A stretch of DNA of 64,000 nt from Streptosporangium roseum DSM 43021 (GTDB taxonomy: Bacteria; Actinomycetota; Actinomycetes; Streptosporangiales; Streptosporangiaceae): assembly GCF_000024865.1 (NCBI RefSeq), contig NC_013595.1:5580001-5644000 (forward strand), given 5' to 3'. A program made the translations under genes and the position numbers. Each line of letters starts with the position of its first letter. Within the stretch, counting starts at the first letter, position 1. Below the pieces are notes generated by a model. That model saw only the letters and a list, made by a program, of their open reading frames with translations, was not told the origin of the DNA and did no database searches. Shown here one piece after another: positions 41,819 through 51,009 of the stretch.

Positions 41819-42655
41819 ATGAGCGCCCCGCGCATCGTCGACCGTGAACGGTACCTGGAGCGGATCGCCGAGGTGCGAGCAGGAACCAGCGCCCGCCAGG
41901 TGGCGTATCCGATCAAGGTCCGGGAGATCGAGGTAATCCGCACCGCGATGGTCGGCAGCGGCCTGGTACGGCTGACCTTCGGTGGCGCGGGGACGGCGGG
42001 ATTCGAGGCTCATTCCCCCGACGAGCATGTAAGGCTCATCTTCCCCGAACCGGACGGAACCCTGCGCCTGCCCGCGCCGAACGGGTCCATGCTGAGCTGG
42101 CCCAAGCCGTTCCCCACCACGCGCAAGTACACCGTCCGCCGCTACGACGCGGCCACCGGCGAGCTCGACCTGGATTTCGCCCTTCACGGAGAAGGCATCG
42201 CCTCGGATTGGGCCAGGACCGCCGAACCGGGTATGACGGTGCACATCGCGGGCCCGCCCGGTGGGCTGATCGTGCCCCACACCTACGACAGGTACCTGCT
42301 GGGCGGTGACCTGACGGCGCTGCCGGCGATCGCCCGCAGGCTCGAGGAACTGCCCCGATCGGCCGCCGGCTGGAGCTTCATCGAGGTCGCCGACGCCTCC
42401 GAGCAGATCGAGCTGGCGGCACCGGAGAACTTCGAAGTCCGCTGGTTGCGGCCCGGCGAGCTGGCGCGCGCCGTACAGGAAGTGGAGATCCACGACGGCG
42501 AGCGCGTCTTCGTGTGGCTGGCGGGCGAGGCGGGGGCCCTGAAACCGCTGCGCCGGTGGGTCCGCGATGACCTGAAGCTCGCCGCGGACGACTACGACAT
42601 CACCGGCTACTGGAGGCGTGGCGCCGCCGACCATGACGATGATCACGACCATTGA
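41819..42655 (+). CDS. Siderophore-interacting protein (ferric-siderophore reductase)
   Basis: The 278-aa flavoprotein of the ViuB/SIP family shows the FAD site RKYTVRRYD, the GDLTALPAIARRLEELP motif after the NAD-binding strand and the C-terminal DDYDITGYWRRG segment. It reduces Fe(III)-siderophores in the cytoplasm to release iron. The C-terminus is His/Asp-rich (HDDDHDH), a possible metal contact. GGAGGAG precedes the ATG. It is paired with the siderophore importer downstream by matching iron boxes. Confidence 0.92.
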   Translation: MSAPRIVDRERYLERIAEVRAGTSARQVAYPIKVREIEVIRTAMVGSGLVRLTFGGAGTAGFEAHSPDEHVRLIFPEPDGTLRLPAPNGSMLSWPKPFPTTRKYTVRRYDAATGELDLDFALHGEGIASDWARTAEPGMTVHIAGPPGGLIVPHTYDRYLLGGDLTALPAIARRLEELPRSAAGWSFIEVADASEQIELAAPENFEVRWLRPGELARAVQEVEIHDGERVFVWLAGEAGALKPLRRWVRDDLKLAADDYDITGYWRRGAADHDDDHDH

Positions 42656-42670
42656 TTTTTGATCTTCCAG

Positions 42671-42689
42671 TAAGGTTAGCCTAACCTAA
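42671..42689 (+). promoter_or_regulatory. Iron box upstream of the siderophore ABC operon
   Basis: TAAGGTTAGCCTAACCTAA closely follows the DtxR/IdeR box consensus and has 9-bp symmetric arms (TTAGGCTAACC on the other strand). It lies 26 bp before the binding-protein start. Confidence 0.9.
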
Positions 42690-42714
42690 TCTCGCTGGCG
42701 TTAAGGGAATCCCC

Positions 42715-43710
42715 ATGTCTATTGGCCGGAAGCTCGGCTCCGCATTGATGCTCGCACTCGTCGTGGTCACCGCCGGGTGCGGGTCGGACTCCGGGGCCCA
42801 GGCGCCCGCCGTGAAGGCCGCCACCCGGGTCTTCAAGCTGCCCGACGGCGAGGTCACCATCCCGGCCGACCCGCGGCGGGTGGTCGCGACCGGCTACGCC
42901 GTACCGGTGCTGATCGAAGCCGGCGCACCCCTGGCGGGGATCTCTTCGTGGAAGCGGGGGCTGCCGATGATGGACGCCAAGGCCCGCGCCGCCTATGACA
43001 AGCTCCCGAAGGTGGCCGGCGAAACGGCGGCCGAGACCAACTACGAGGCGATCGCCAACGCCAAGCCCGACCTCATCGTCATCGGCGTCCCCGCGCCGGT
43101 GCTGGCCGACATCGACCTCAAGCGCCTGCGCTCCATCGCGCCCGTCGTGACGATCGGCCCGACGATCCCCTCGGCGTGGCGCGAGCTGTCCCAGCGCCAG
43201 GCCGAAGCCGCGGGCGCGCTGGAGGGCTTCGACGCCGTCAAGGCGGCCTACGACGCCAAGGCCGCCGAGCTGAAGCAGAAGTACGAGAAGGTCCTGCCGC
43301 AGCTGAAGCTCGCCCACGTCGGCGCCTACGGGCAGGTCGACAAGGGCGCCTTCCACCGCGAGTTCAACGGCTCGTGGGGCACCAACATCGCCAACGACAT
43401 CGGCGCGGACTACTACGGCCAGGTCAAGGTGAAGGGCGGCGGCAGCAAGGACGTGAGCGAGTACCCCTCGATCGAGGAGCTCCCCACCGCGCTGGGCGAG
43501 GCCGACGCCATCACCTACTCCGTCGCCGCCGACGGCAAGCCCCTGCCCGCCGTCCAGTACGTCCTGGACTCCGAGCTGTGGAAGCAGCTCCCGGCGGTGA
43601 AGGCGGGCAAGGCCTACGCCATCCGCTACACCGAGGCGGCGACCTACGGGCAGGCGCTGCTCGCCCTCGACGCGCTCGACACGTCGTTGGCACCGCTGGC
43701 CGCGAAGTGA
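42715..43710 (+). CDS. Iron-siderophore ABC binding lipoprotein (FecB/FepB-like)
   Basis: The 331-aa protein has a lipobox (VTAGC, Cys22) and the class III binding-protein layout: DPRRVVATGYAVPVLIEAGA, EAIANAKPDLIVIG and a long interlobe helix, with WKRGLPMMDA near the binding cleft. It captures Fe(III)-siderophore for the two-permease importer. The iron box upstream supports iron repression. Confidence 0.93.
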   Translation: MSIGRKLGSALMLALVVVTAGCGSDSGAQAPAVKAATRVFKLPDGEVTIPADPRRVVATGYAVPVLIEAGAPLAGISSWKRGLPMMDAKARAAYDKLPKVAGETAAETNYEAIANAKPDLIVIGVPAPVLADIDLKRLRSIAPVVTIGPTIPSAWRELSQRQAEAAGALEGFDAVKAAYDAKAAELKQKYEKVLPQLKLAHVGAYGQVDKGAFHREFNGSWGTNIANDIGADYYGQVKVKGGGSKDVSEYPSIEELPTALGEADAITYSVAADGKPLPAVQYVLDSELWKQLPAVKAGKAYAIRYTEAATYGQALLALDALDTSLAPLAAK

Positions 43711-44714
43711 CGCTCGCCACCCGGGCGACGGGCACGGCCACCACGCGGAGCCTGGTGCTCGTCGCCGGGCTGGCCGTGCTCGTCGTCGTGGCCGTCGTCA
43801 GCGTCGGTGTCGGCTCCCACAGCGTCGCCCCCGTCGAGGTGGTGCGCGCGTTCTTCAGCTTCGACGGGTCCGGCGACCACACGATCGTCCGGGACATCCG
43901 CCTGCCTCGTGCCGTGGTCGGGATCGGCGTCGGCGCCGCGCTCGGCGTGGCGGGCGTGCTGATCCAGACGCTGTCGTGCAATCCTCTGGCCGAGCCCGGC
44001 ATCCTCGGCGTGACGGCGGGGGCCGGATTCGCGATGACCGCCGGCGCCGCGCTCGGGCTGGCCACGTCGCCGGGAGCCGAACTCGTGCTCTCCAGCGTCG
44101 GCGCCGCCCTCGCCACGCTGCTGGTCTACTCGGTGGGGCGCACGTCGCCGTTGCGCCTGGTGCTCACCGGTGTCGCGCTGAGCGCCGTGCTCGCCGGCAT
44201 CTCCCTGGGCCTGCGGCTCATGCTGCCCGACGTCTTCGACCGGTACCGGTTCTGGTCGGTCGGCTCGCTGGCCGGCCGCGAGAAGGACCCCGTCTTCCTG
44301 CCCTTGCTGCTGATCGGCCTGGCCGTCGTCGTCGCGCTGCTGCTGAGCCGGCCGCTCAACGCGGTCGCGCTCGGCGAGAACGTGGCGCGCGCACTGGGCG
44401 CCAACGTCAACCGGGTACGGCTGGCGGCGCTGGGCTGCATCACCGTGCTGGCCGGCGCGGCCACCGCCGTGGCCGGGCCGATCCTGTTCGCCGGGCTGAT
44501 CGTCCCGCTCGCGATCCGCCCCCTGGCCAGGAGCTCGATCCCCTGGCTCACGGCCTACGCGGCGGTGTTCGGCCCGATCCTGCTGCTCGTCTCCGACATG
44601 GGATCGCGGGTGCTCCTGCCGACCGGCGAGGTGCCGGTGGCGATCGTCACCGCCTTCCTCGGCGGGCCGGTGCTCATCTGGGCCGTGCGGCGTTACGGGG
44701 CGGGGTCGCTGTGA
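43707..44714 (+). CDS. FecCD-type siderophore permease 1
   Basis: The 335-aa permease has about nine to ten helices and FecCD signatures RLPRAVVGIGVGAALGVAG, NPLAEPGILGVTAGAG and FAGLIVPLAIRPL. The GTG start overlaps the binding-protein stop. The homology starts at this GTG. Confidence 0.92.
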   Translation: MTLATRATGTATTRSLVLVAGLAVLVVVAVVSVGVGSHSVAPVEVVRAFFSFDGSGDHTIVRDIRLPRAVVGIGVGAALGVAGVLIQTLSCNPLAEPGILGVTAGAGFAMTAGAALGLATSPGAELVLSSVGAALATLLVYSVGRTSPLRLVLTGVALSAVLAGISLGLRLMLPDVFDRYRFWSVGSLAGREKDPVFLPLLLIGLAVVVALLLSRPLNAVALGENVARALGANVNRVRLAALGCITVLAGAATAVAGPILFAGLIVPLAIRPLARSSIPWLTAYAAVFGPILLLVSDMGSRVLLPTGEVPVAIVTAFLGGPVLIWAVRRYGAGSL

Positions 44715-45730
44715 GCGTCATCGTGATGCGTGCCGGCCGGCGGTCGGTCCTCGTTGAGCGCAGGACGCTGGTGGCCTCAGCGACGCTGGTCGCGGCGCTG
44801 CTCGGGCTCGGCCTGCTCGGCCTGTGCTGCGGCGCGTCGTGGGCGACGCCGGGCGAGGTCGTCGCCGCGCTGGGCGGATCGGGCGATTCCGTCGTCGTGG
44901 TCCGGGACTGGCGGCTGCCGCGGGTGCTGGCAGGCATGTTCTTCGGCCTCGCGCTCGGAGTGGCCGGCGCGATCTTCCAGAACCTCACCCGCAACCCCAT
45001 GGGCAGCCCGGACGTGATCGGGCTCGACGCGGGCGCCTACACCGGCGCGCTCGTTGCGATCACCGTGCTCTCCGGCGGACCTCTCCAGCTCGCCGTCGGC
45101 TCGGTGATCGGCGGGCTGGTCGTGGCCGCCACGATCTACCTGCTGTCGTCCGGCGGGGGCCTGTCCGGGCTGCGCCTCGTCGTGATCGGGATCGCCGTGA
45201 GCGCGATCGTGACCGCGCTGAACTCGTGGATCGTGCTACGCGCCGAACTCGAGGTCGCGATGGCGGCGGTCGGCTGGAGCGCGGGCTCGCTCAACGGCGT
45301 CGACTGGGAGGACCTGCCCGTCCCCTTCGCGATCATCGCGGTGCTGCTGGTGGTGATAGCGGGCTCCTCGCACGCCATGCACCAAGCCACGCTGGGCGAG
45401 GCGGTGGCCGCCGCCACCGGGGTCGGGCTGCGCCGGTTGCGGCTGCTGATGGTGCTGGTCGGCGTCGGGTGCACGGCGACCGTGACCTCGGTGGCCGGGC
45501 CGATCGTGTTCATCGCGCTGGCCGCCCCCCAGATCGGGCGCCGGCTGGCCGGCGCAGCCGGAGTACCCCTGCTAACCGCCGCCCTCACCGGGGCGCTACT
45601 GCTGCAGAGCGCCGATCTGCTCGCCCAGATGCTGCTCGCACCCGAATCCCTGCCGGTCGGTGTCGTCACCACCGCGATCGGCGGTTGCTACCTGATCTGG
45701 CTGCTGGCCAAGGAGGTGAGGCGTCGGTGA
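44711..45730 (+). CDS. FecCD-type siderophore permease 2
   Basis: The 339-aa permease has RLPRVLAGMFFGLALGVAGA, NPMGSPDVIGLDAGAYTGA and IVFIALAAPQIGRRL signatures. It forms a heterodimeric channel with the preceding permease, typical of FepDG and FecCD systems. GTG start overlaps the previous stop. Confidence 0.92.
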   Translation: MSVIVMRAGRRSVLVERRTLVASATLVAALLGLGLLGLCCGASWATPGEVVAALGGSGDSVVVVRDWRLPRVLAGMFFGLALGVAGAIFQNLTRNPMGSPDVIGLDAGAYTGALVAITVLSGGPLQLAVGSVIGGLVVAATIYLLSSGGGLSGLRLVVIGIAVSAIVTALNSWIVLRAELEVAMAAVGWSAGSLNGVDWEDLPVPFAIIAVLLVVIAGSSHAMHQATLGEAVAAATGVGLRRLRLLMVLVGVGCTATVTSVAGPIVFIALAAPQIGRRLAGAAGVPLLTAALTGALLLQSADLLAQMLLAPESLPVGVVTTAIGGCYLIWLLAKEVRRR

Positions 45731-46515
45731 CGGAAGTACGCCTGCGCGCTCAGGACCTGGAATTGCGCTACGCCGACCGCGTGGTCTCGACGCGGCTCAA
45801 CCTGGATGTGCCCGACGGCTCGTTCACCGCGATCGTAGGCGCCAACGCATGCGGGAAGTCGACCTTGCTGCGCGCGCTCGTCCGGCTGCTGAAGCCGGCT
45901 GAAGGCCAGGTGCTGCTCGACGGCCGGGACGTCGGCTCGTACGCCGCCAAGGCGCTCGCGCGGTCCCTGGGCTTCCTGCCTCAGGAACCTCTGGCGCCGG
46001 AGGACATCAAGGTCCGGCAGCTCGTCGGACGCGGCCGGTTCCCGCATCAGCCGCTCCTGGCGCTCTGGTCGGCGGAGGACGAGAGCGCGGTGGCTGAGGC
46101 CATGGTCACCGCGGGCGTCGAGAATCTCGCGGACAGGGCTGTGAACGAGCTGTCGGGAGGGCAGCGGCAGCGGGTGTGGGTGGCCATGGTGCTCGCCCAG
46201 CGCACGCCGTACCTGCTGCTCGACGAGCCGACGTCGTTCCTGGACATCGCGCACCAGTACCGGCTGCTGGCCCTGCTCGCCCGGCTGCGCGAGCAGGGCC
46301 GTACCGTCGTGGCCGTCCTGCATGACATCAACCAAGCGTGCAGGTTCGCCGATCATCTGATCGCGATGAAGGACGGCCGGATCGTCGCCGAGGGCGCCGC
46401 CGCGGAGATCGTGGACGCCGCACTGGTCAAGGAAGTCTTCGACCTGCCTGCCGTTGTGGCGCCCGACCCGGTGACCGGAACGCCGATGATCGTCCCCACC
46501 CTTGACATCCACTGA
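45727..46515 (+). CDS. Siderophore ABC ATPase (FepC/FecE-like)
   Basis: The 262-aa ATPase has Walker A GANACGKST (residues 38-46; Cys replaces the usual Gly, as occurs in many FepC proteins), signature LSGGQRQR (142-149), Walker B LLLDEP (163-168) and LHDINQAC with the switch His. It completes a four-gene, stop-start overlapping importer operon. No terminator hairpin is obvious. Confidence 0.93.
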   Translation: MTEVRLRAQDLELRYADRVVSTRLNLDVPDGSFTAIVGANACGKSTLLRALVRLLKPAEGQVLLDGRDVGSYAAKALARSLGFLPQEPLAPEDIKVRQLVGRGRFPHQPLLALWSAEDESAVAEAMVTAGVENLADRAVNELSGGQRQRVWVAMVLAQRTPYLLLDEPTSFLDIAHQYRLLALLARLREQGRTVVAVLHDINQACRFADHLIAMKDGRIVAEGAAAEIVDAALVKEVFDLPAVVAPDPVTGTPMIVPTLDIH

Positions 46516-46684
46516 CGCTCACAGCATCGACCGGCGGGGACCTGGCCGAGCTCCCACGGCTCCGCCCGCGCCACTCCATCCCCTCTCGCCATTGCTGTTG
46601 GGCGTGGTCGATGGCGAGATCACGTACCCGGCCTGCCGGCACATCTCGTCGGCGTCCGGGTGGGCAGGATCGGCTGGACCGCGC

Positions 46685-47185
46685 TCAGGCTCGCGCCCGG
46701 GCGCGGCCACGGCCGGGTTCGGCCAGGCGGAAGATCTCGTCGACGACGATGCCGGGTTCGGTGACGGGGACGTAGTGGCCGGAGCGTTCAGCGATCACAT
46801 GACGGCCGTCGGCCGACCGTGCGGCGCGCCGCGCGTGGGAGGCATTGGCGGCTGCGCGGAGCGTTGAGGGCATCCCGATTCCGGGGAGGCCTCCGGAGAT
46901 GACAGTGACCGGAATGCCACCCAGGTCCGGGGGGTTGGCGCGCCAGGTGGCCAGTTCGTCGAGGAAGGTGCGCGCCTGGACGGCGTGGGTGCGGACGACT
47001 GTGCCGGTGAAGCCTTCACGCCGCATGTCGCGGCGCGCGTCGCCGGGCAGGTCGCGGACGCTGGAGCGGTACGTGACGCCGAGCAGGCGGGTGCGGGCGA
47101 GCAGCAGGTTGGTCCGGATGGCGATGCGCTCCAGGCGGCGGAAGCCGGGGCTGAAGAGCACATCGGCTGCCTCGATGGACGTGAC
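46685..47185 (-). pseudogene. Alpha/beta hydrolase C-terminal fragment
   Basis: The frame encodes the lid and C-terminal part of an alpha/beta hydrolase (VLFSPGFRRLERIAIRTNLL, GIPVTVISGG, ERSGHYVPVTEPGIVVDEIF with the catalytic His). The N-terminal half with the nucleophile elbow is missing; at about 47185 the frame runs into a transposase fragment, so an insertion or deletion removed the start. Confidence 0.65.
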
Positions 47186-47300
47186 CGCCCAGCACGCGCC
47201 GGCATTGAACAGCCGGAACGGATGCTTTAGATCGAATCTGCACAGGAAGGCCCGCCAGAGCCGGTCGACATGGTCAGCGTCGGCACCGGTGCGCGAGAAC
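47186..47300 (-). pseudogene. IS701-type (DDE_5) transposase scrap
   Basis: Minus-strand reading gives WSWFSRTGADADHVDRLWRA and FLCRFDLKHPFRLF, matching the C-terminal RRFDLEHTFRLFKQ region of IS701-family transposases. It is continuous with the hydrolase fragment on one side and the IS3 fragment on the other. Confidence 0.6.
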
Positions 47301-47490
47301 CACGACCAGACCGGCTTGGCGGATCCAGTCGCGGACCGCGGTCTCGGTCAGATCGAAGTCCTTGGCGACCTGGCCGATCGAACGGTCACCCCGCCGGCAC
47401 AACTCGACGATCTCGGTCTTGAACTCGCGGGTGAACGGACGGCGAGGGCGCGGTTCCTTCTTCCCATGCTCTCCATCATGGACATCCTTC
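47301..47490 (-). pseudogene. IS3-family orfA fragment
   Basis: RRPFTREFKTEIVELCRRGD and IGQVAKDFDLTETAVRDWIR are the helix-turn-helix half of an IS3-family OrfA. The usual start (an ATG-GAG-AGC-ATG-GG stretch near 47478) is out of frame, and the 3' part and OrfB are missing. Confidence 0.75.
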
Positions 47491-47674
47491 CGGGGACGAG
47501 CCCCTGACCTCGGATGCCCGTCAAACCGGATCAAGCCCAGGACGCGATGGCTTGGCCATGCCTCCATGGACCCTGATCGCCGACCCCGCCTCCATGCCCG
47601 AATGGGTCATGAGCCAGTTGCCGAACTGTTCTCACAGGGGTCAAGGCGCCGGGCGGATGTGGGCCGGGCTGCGG

Positions 47675-47730
47675 CTCTTCAACAGGTCCAAGGCCTTCCG
47701 GCGGAACTCAGGGGGATATCTCCTCGACAT
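47675..47730 (-). pseudogene. Second transposase orfA N-terminal scrap
   Basis: SRRYPPEFRRKALDLLKS from the ATG at 47730 is the start of another IS-encoded OrfA; similarity ends after about 20 codons. The DNA from 47491 to 47946 is otherwise non-coding. Confidence 0.6.
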
Positions 47731-47946
47731 GCCGACCTCTCCTGTCCCCCATCCGGTCGATGGTCACGGCCGGAGCATGTCCCATCGGCGTATCTCCTTT
47801 TTGCGGGCAGGCGGATCGGCGCCTCGCCCGCACCGGCGCTGCGCAGGAGACGTTCGCCGTCAGCCAGACGCCCTGCCTTGATCATGAACGGCAGCTGGGC
47901 GACAATCTGCAGATAGATGGCTATATCCATAGGATCAGGAGCAAAT

Positions 47947-49257
47947 GTGAGTAATGCGTCATTCTGGAATGATGTGGAATGTCACCTGATCCGATACGGC
48001 GCGACGTTCACTCCAAGGATCATCGAACGGGCCGCGGGGTCGTACGTGTATGACGACGCCGGGACGGCGATCCTCGACTTCACCTCGGGTCAGATGAGCT
48101 CGATCCTCGGGCACTCCCACCCCGACGTGGTTGCGACGGTCTCGCGGTCGATCTCATCGCTGGATCACCTGTACAGCGGCATGCTGAGCCGGCCCGTCGT
48201 CGACCTGGCCAACCGGCTCGCGTCAACACTTCCCGGCGACTTGAGCAAGACGCTGCTGCTGAGCACCGGCGCGGAGTCCAATGAGGCCGCGATCAAGATG
48301 GCCAAGCTCTACACAGGCAAGTATGAGATCGTCTCGTTCGACCGGTCGTGGCACGGTATGACGTCGGGTGCGTCCTCCGCCACCTTCTCGGCCGGCCGAA
48401 GAGGCTACGGCCCGTCCATGCCGGGCAACCTCACGCTCCCGTCGCCGAACGCGTATCGCTCTCCTTTCCGTCGTACGGACGGGTCCTACGACTGGGAGGC
48501 CGAGCTTGAGTACGGGTTCGCTCTCGTCGACCAGCAGTCGTCCGGGAGTCTGGCCGCATGCATGGTCGAGCCGATCCTGTCCGCCGGTGGGATCATCGAG
48601 CCTCCGGTCGGATATCTGCGGCGATTGAAAGCGATGTGCGCCGAACGCGGGATGCTGATGATCGTGGACGAGGCCCAGACCGGACTCGGACGCACCGGCG
48701 AGATGTACGCCTTCGAACGCGACGGCATCGTCCCGGATCTCCTGACGCTTTCCAAGACCTTGGGTGCGGGCCTGCCGGTAGCGGCCGTCGTCACGTCGTC
48801 GCAGATCGAGGAGGTCTGTCACGAACGCGGGTTCCTGTTCTTCACGACCCACGTCTCGGACCCACTGGCGGCATCCGTCGCGGTGACTGTGCTCGACGTC
48901 ATCGAACGCGACAGTCTCGCGGCGCGGACCGCGGTTCTGGGTAAGCAACTCAACGAGCGGTTGCTGGACCTGCGTGACCGCTTCGAGGTGGCCGGCGATG
49001 TGCGCGGTCGCGGGCTTCTGCAGGGCCTGGAACTGGTGACGGACAAGCTGAGCAAGTCCCCCGCGGACTCGCTCGCAAATGCCGTGACCATGGCATGTCT
49101 GGAGCGCGGGCTCCACATCAACATCGTTCAATTGCCAGGAATGGGAGGAATCTTCCGGATCGCACCGCCGCTCACGATCAGCGACTCGGACTTGCACGCC
49201 GGCCTGGACATCCTCGAGGCATCTCTGAGAGCGGTCGTCTCCGGGGGTGGAAAGTAA
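47947..49257 (+). CDS. Class III aminotransferase (dialkylglycine decarboxylase-like)
   Basis: The 436-aa PLP enzyme has STGAESNEAAIKMAKLYTGK, SWHGMTSGASS, the PLP-binding DEAQTGLGRTG and the Lys in LTLSKTLGAGLPVAA. Length and these motifs fit 2,2-dialkylglycine decarboxylase or related omega-aminotransferases. AGGAG lies 6 nt before the GTG at 47947; an ATG at 47917 would be a longer alternative. It stands as an intact gene between mobile-element scars. Confidence 0.88.
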   Translation: MSNASFWNDVECHLIRYGATFTPRIIERAAGSYVYDDAGTAILDFTSGQMSSILGHSHPDVVATVSRSISSLDHLYSGMLSRPVVDLANRLASTLPGDLSKTLLLSTGAESNEAAIKMAKLYTGKYEIVSFDRSWHGMTSGASSATFSAGRRGYGPSMPGNLTLPSPNAYRSPFRRTDGSYDWEAELEYGFALVDQQSSGSLAACMVEPILSAGGIIEPPVGYLRRLKAMCAERGMLMIVDEAQTGLGRTGEMYAFERDGIVPDLLTLSKTLGAGLPVAAVVTSSQIEEVCHERGFLFFTTHVSDPLAASVAVTVLDVIERDSLAARTAVLGKQLNERLLDLRDRFEVAGDVRGRGLLQGLELVTDKLSKSPADSLANAVTMACLERGLHINIVQLPGMGGIFRIAPPLTISDSDLHAGLDILEASLRAVVSGGGK

Positions 49258-49347
49258 CCACGAGCCTCCGGTACCGGGTAAGCGCCGGCTTGCCCCCGTC
49301 GCAGGGCCGCGGTTTTCACTCACAGGGTCGCGGTTTTCGCTGTGATC

Positions 49348-49806
49348 ATGAAGACCGTCCCGGTGGCGGATCTCGCCTCGTATACCCCGCCGTTGCCGGG
49401 GAACTCGATTGCCGGGGTCGCCCTGCCCCCGATCCTGTCCGCACAGCTGCAGGCCCCCTACCGGCTCGCGCTCCAGGACGCACTCGGCGAACCGGAGAAC
49501 CGGGTCCTGTTCTTCATCGACGTCGTCGTCGGCACCCTGCTCCACCGGATGGGCATGACCGGCGAGCCGATGGCCGACGTCACCGCACTGGCCGAGATGG
49601 TTCTGCCGCACTTCGCCGGTGGTGCCGGTCCGGCTTGGACCTGCCGCCGAACCGGCGATCGGCTCCGACAACGACGACGCGGCCCCGAGCCCTGGCGACT
49701 GCCCACATGTCGAGGTCGGGCATCGCGACGCCCAGCCCGACGATCACCAGCGTCGGCCGCGGCCGCTCGCGGACCTTCCGCGGCCGCCGCCGTACCACTG
49801 GCTTGA
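49348..49806 (+). CDS. Hypothetical protein, probably truncated
   Basis: A 152-aa frame whose first 95 residues look protein-like (VADLASYTPPLPGNSIAGVA, RVLFFIDVVVGTLLHRMG, DVTALAEMVLPHFAGGAG) while the rest turns Arg/Pro-rich, as expected after a frameshift or fusion. No family recognised, no ribosome-binding site. Upstream, CAGGG(C/T)CGCGGTTTTC occurs twice (near 49301 and 49322). Confidence 0.35.
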   Translation: MKTVPVADLASYTPPLPGNSIAGVALPPILSAQLQAPYRLALQDALGEPENRVLFFIDVVVGTLLHRMGMTGEPMADVTALAEMVLPHFAGGAGPAWTCRRTGDRLRQRRRGPEPWRLPTCRGRASRRPARRSPASAAAARGPSAAAAVPLA

Positions 49807-49943
49807 GGGCACCGGCGCGGCGGAAGCGCTGCAGGCCGACCTCCGTGAGCCTGGTCAGGACCTCCGCCACAGCACCCTGTATGGCAATCGTTCCGAGGGG
49901 CGTGAGGCCGCGATATCGGTAGCAAAACCATGGGGCAGAACCG

Positions 49944-50213
49944 GCCCGCGTCTCCACCGACGCCCAAGAACTCGCCCGGCAGATCGATGCGCTCGAAGCC
50001 GCCGGATGCGCCAAGATCTTCCTCGACAAGGCCTCCGGCAAGAAAGGCACCCCCGCCCGGCCTGCCGGCCGCGCTCGGACATATGCGTTGCGGCGAGCGG
50101 GAGAAGACCGTCCAGCAGATCGCCGACATGTTCAGTGTGTCGAGGTCGACGATGTACGGACACCTCGACAAGACCAAGACCGTGCCCCGCCAGCCCAAGA
50201 AGGCCGTGCTCAC
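49944..50213 (+). pseudogene. Serine resolvase with central deletion
   Basis: The N-terminal piece ARVSTDAQELARQIDALEAA and AGCAKIFLDKASGKKG is a Tn3-type resolvase, followed in another frame by its C-terminal helix-turn-helix (REKTVQQIADMFSVSRSTMY). The catalytic Ser-containing start and most of the core are missing. A relic of a Tn3-like transposon, consistent with the transposase fragment at 12146. Confidence 0.7.
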
Positions 50214-50286
50214 GGGCCGCGGCGCCGCCGGCATCACACCGTGCCGCGGGGTGGGTCGGAGGCGCCCCGCCTCCGGTCTGGTCACG

Positions 50287-51009
50287 CTATCGGGGGGTCA
50301 ACACACAGAACTCATTGCCATCAGGATCGGCCATCACCACCCGGCTGCCCCCGCGCCGGCCGATGTCGATTCGAGTCGCTCCGAGGGAGACGAGACGGTC
50401 GACCTCCGCTTGCCGATCACCATGCACAGGTGGCGCGAGGTCGAAGTGCAGCCTGTTCTTCCCCGTCTTCGGCATCAGTGGCGGACCGCCCCATGTGATC
50501 TTCGGACCGCCGTGCGGCGATCGGATCGCGGTCTCCTGGTCCTGGTCCCAGACCAACGGCCAGCCCAGCGCCCCGCTCCAGAAGTAGCCGACCTCCTGCG
50601 AACCGTCACACGCGAGCGCTCCGATGAATCTGCAGTCAGCGAGGAAGTTGTTGCCCGGCTCGATGACGCAGAACTCGTTGCCTTCGGGGTCGGCGAGCAC
50701 CACATGCCCCTCCTCCGGGCGTTGCCCGATGTCGATGTGCCGCGCACCGAGTGCAAGCGACCTCTCCACCGTCTGCTGCTGGTCCTCAAGGGACGTGCTC
50801 GTCAGATCGAAGTGCATCGGGTTCTGGCCGGTCTTCTTCTCCTGGGTCGGAAGACATCGGATCCGGAACCTGGTGTCATCGCTCGGCAGGAGCACGATGC
50901 CGTCGTGGGGGTCGTTGGCCATCTCCCAGCCCAGGACTCCGGCCCAGAAGCGCGCGAGACGGAGCGGGTCGTTCGCATCGAAGCAGAGCGCAACAAGCTG
51001 AGAAGTCAT
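50287..51009 (-). CDS. Two-domain VOC/glyoxalase-like protein
   Basis: The 240-aa protein has two VOC modules, residues 1-120 (LVALCFDANDPLRLARFWAG to LADPEGNEFCVIE) and 121-240 (FIGALACDGSQEVGYFW to MADPDGNEFCVLTP), of the Glyoxalase_6 type. Substrate unknown. The frame continues far upstream without a credible start, so the ATG at 51009 before the SQLVALCFD strand is used. Confidence 0.9.
   Translation of the reverse strand: MTSQLVALCFDANDPLRLARFWAGVLGWEMANDPHDGIVLLPSDDTRFRIRCLPTQEKKTGQNPMHFDLTSTSLEDQQQTVERSLALGARHIDIGQRPEEGHVVLADPEGNEFCVIEPGNNFLADCRFIGALACDGSQEVGYFWSGALGWPLVWDQDQETAIRSPHGGPKITWGGPPLMPKTGKNRLHFDLAPPVHGDRQAEVDRLVSLGATRIDIGRRGGSRVVMADPDGNEFCVLTPR

Noticed and set aside
49580..50050. 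Minus-strand frame with TLVIVGLGVAMPDLDMWAVA
   Set aside because: Overlaps the resolvase relic and has no recognisable fold motif beyond a chance strand pattern.
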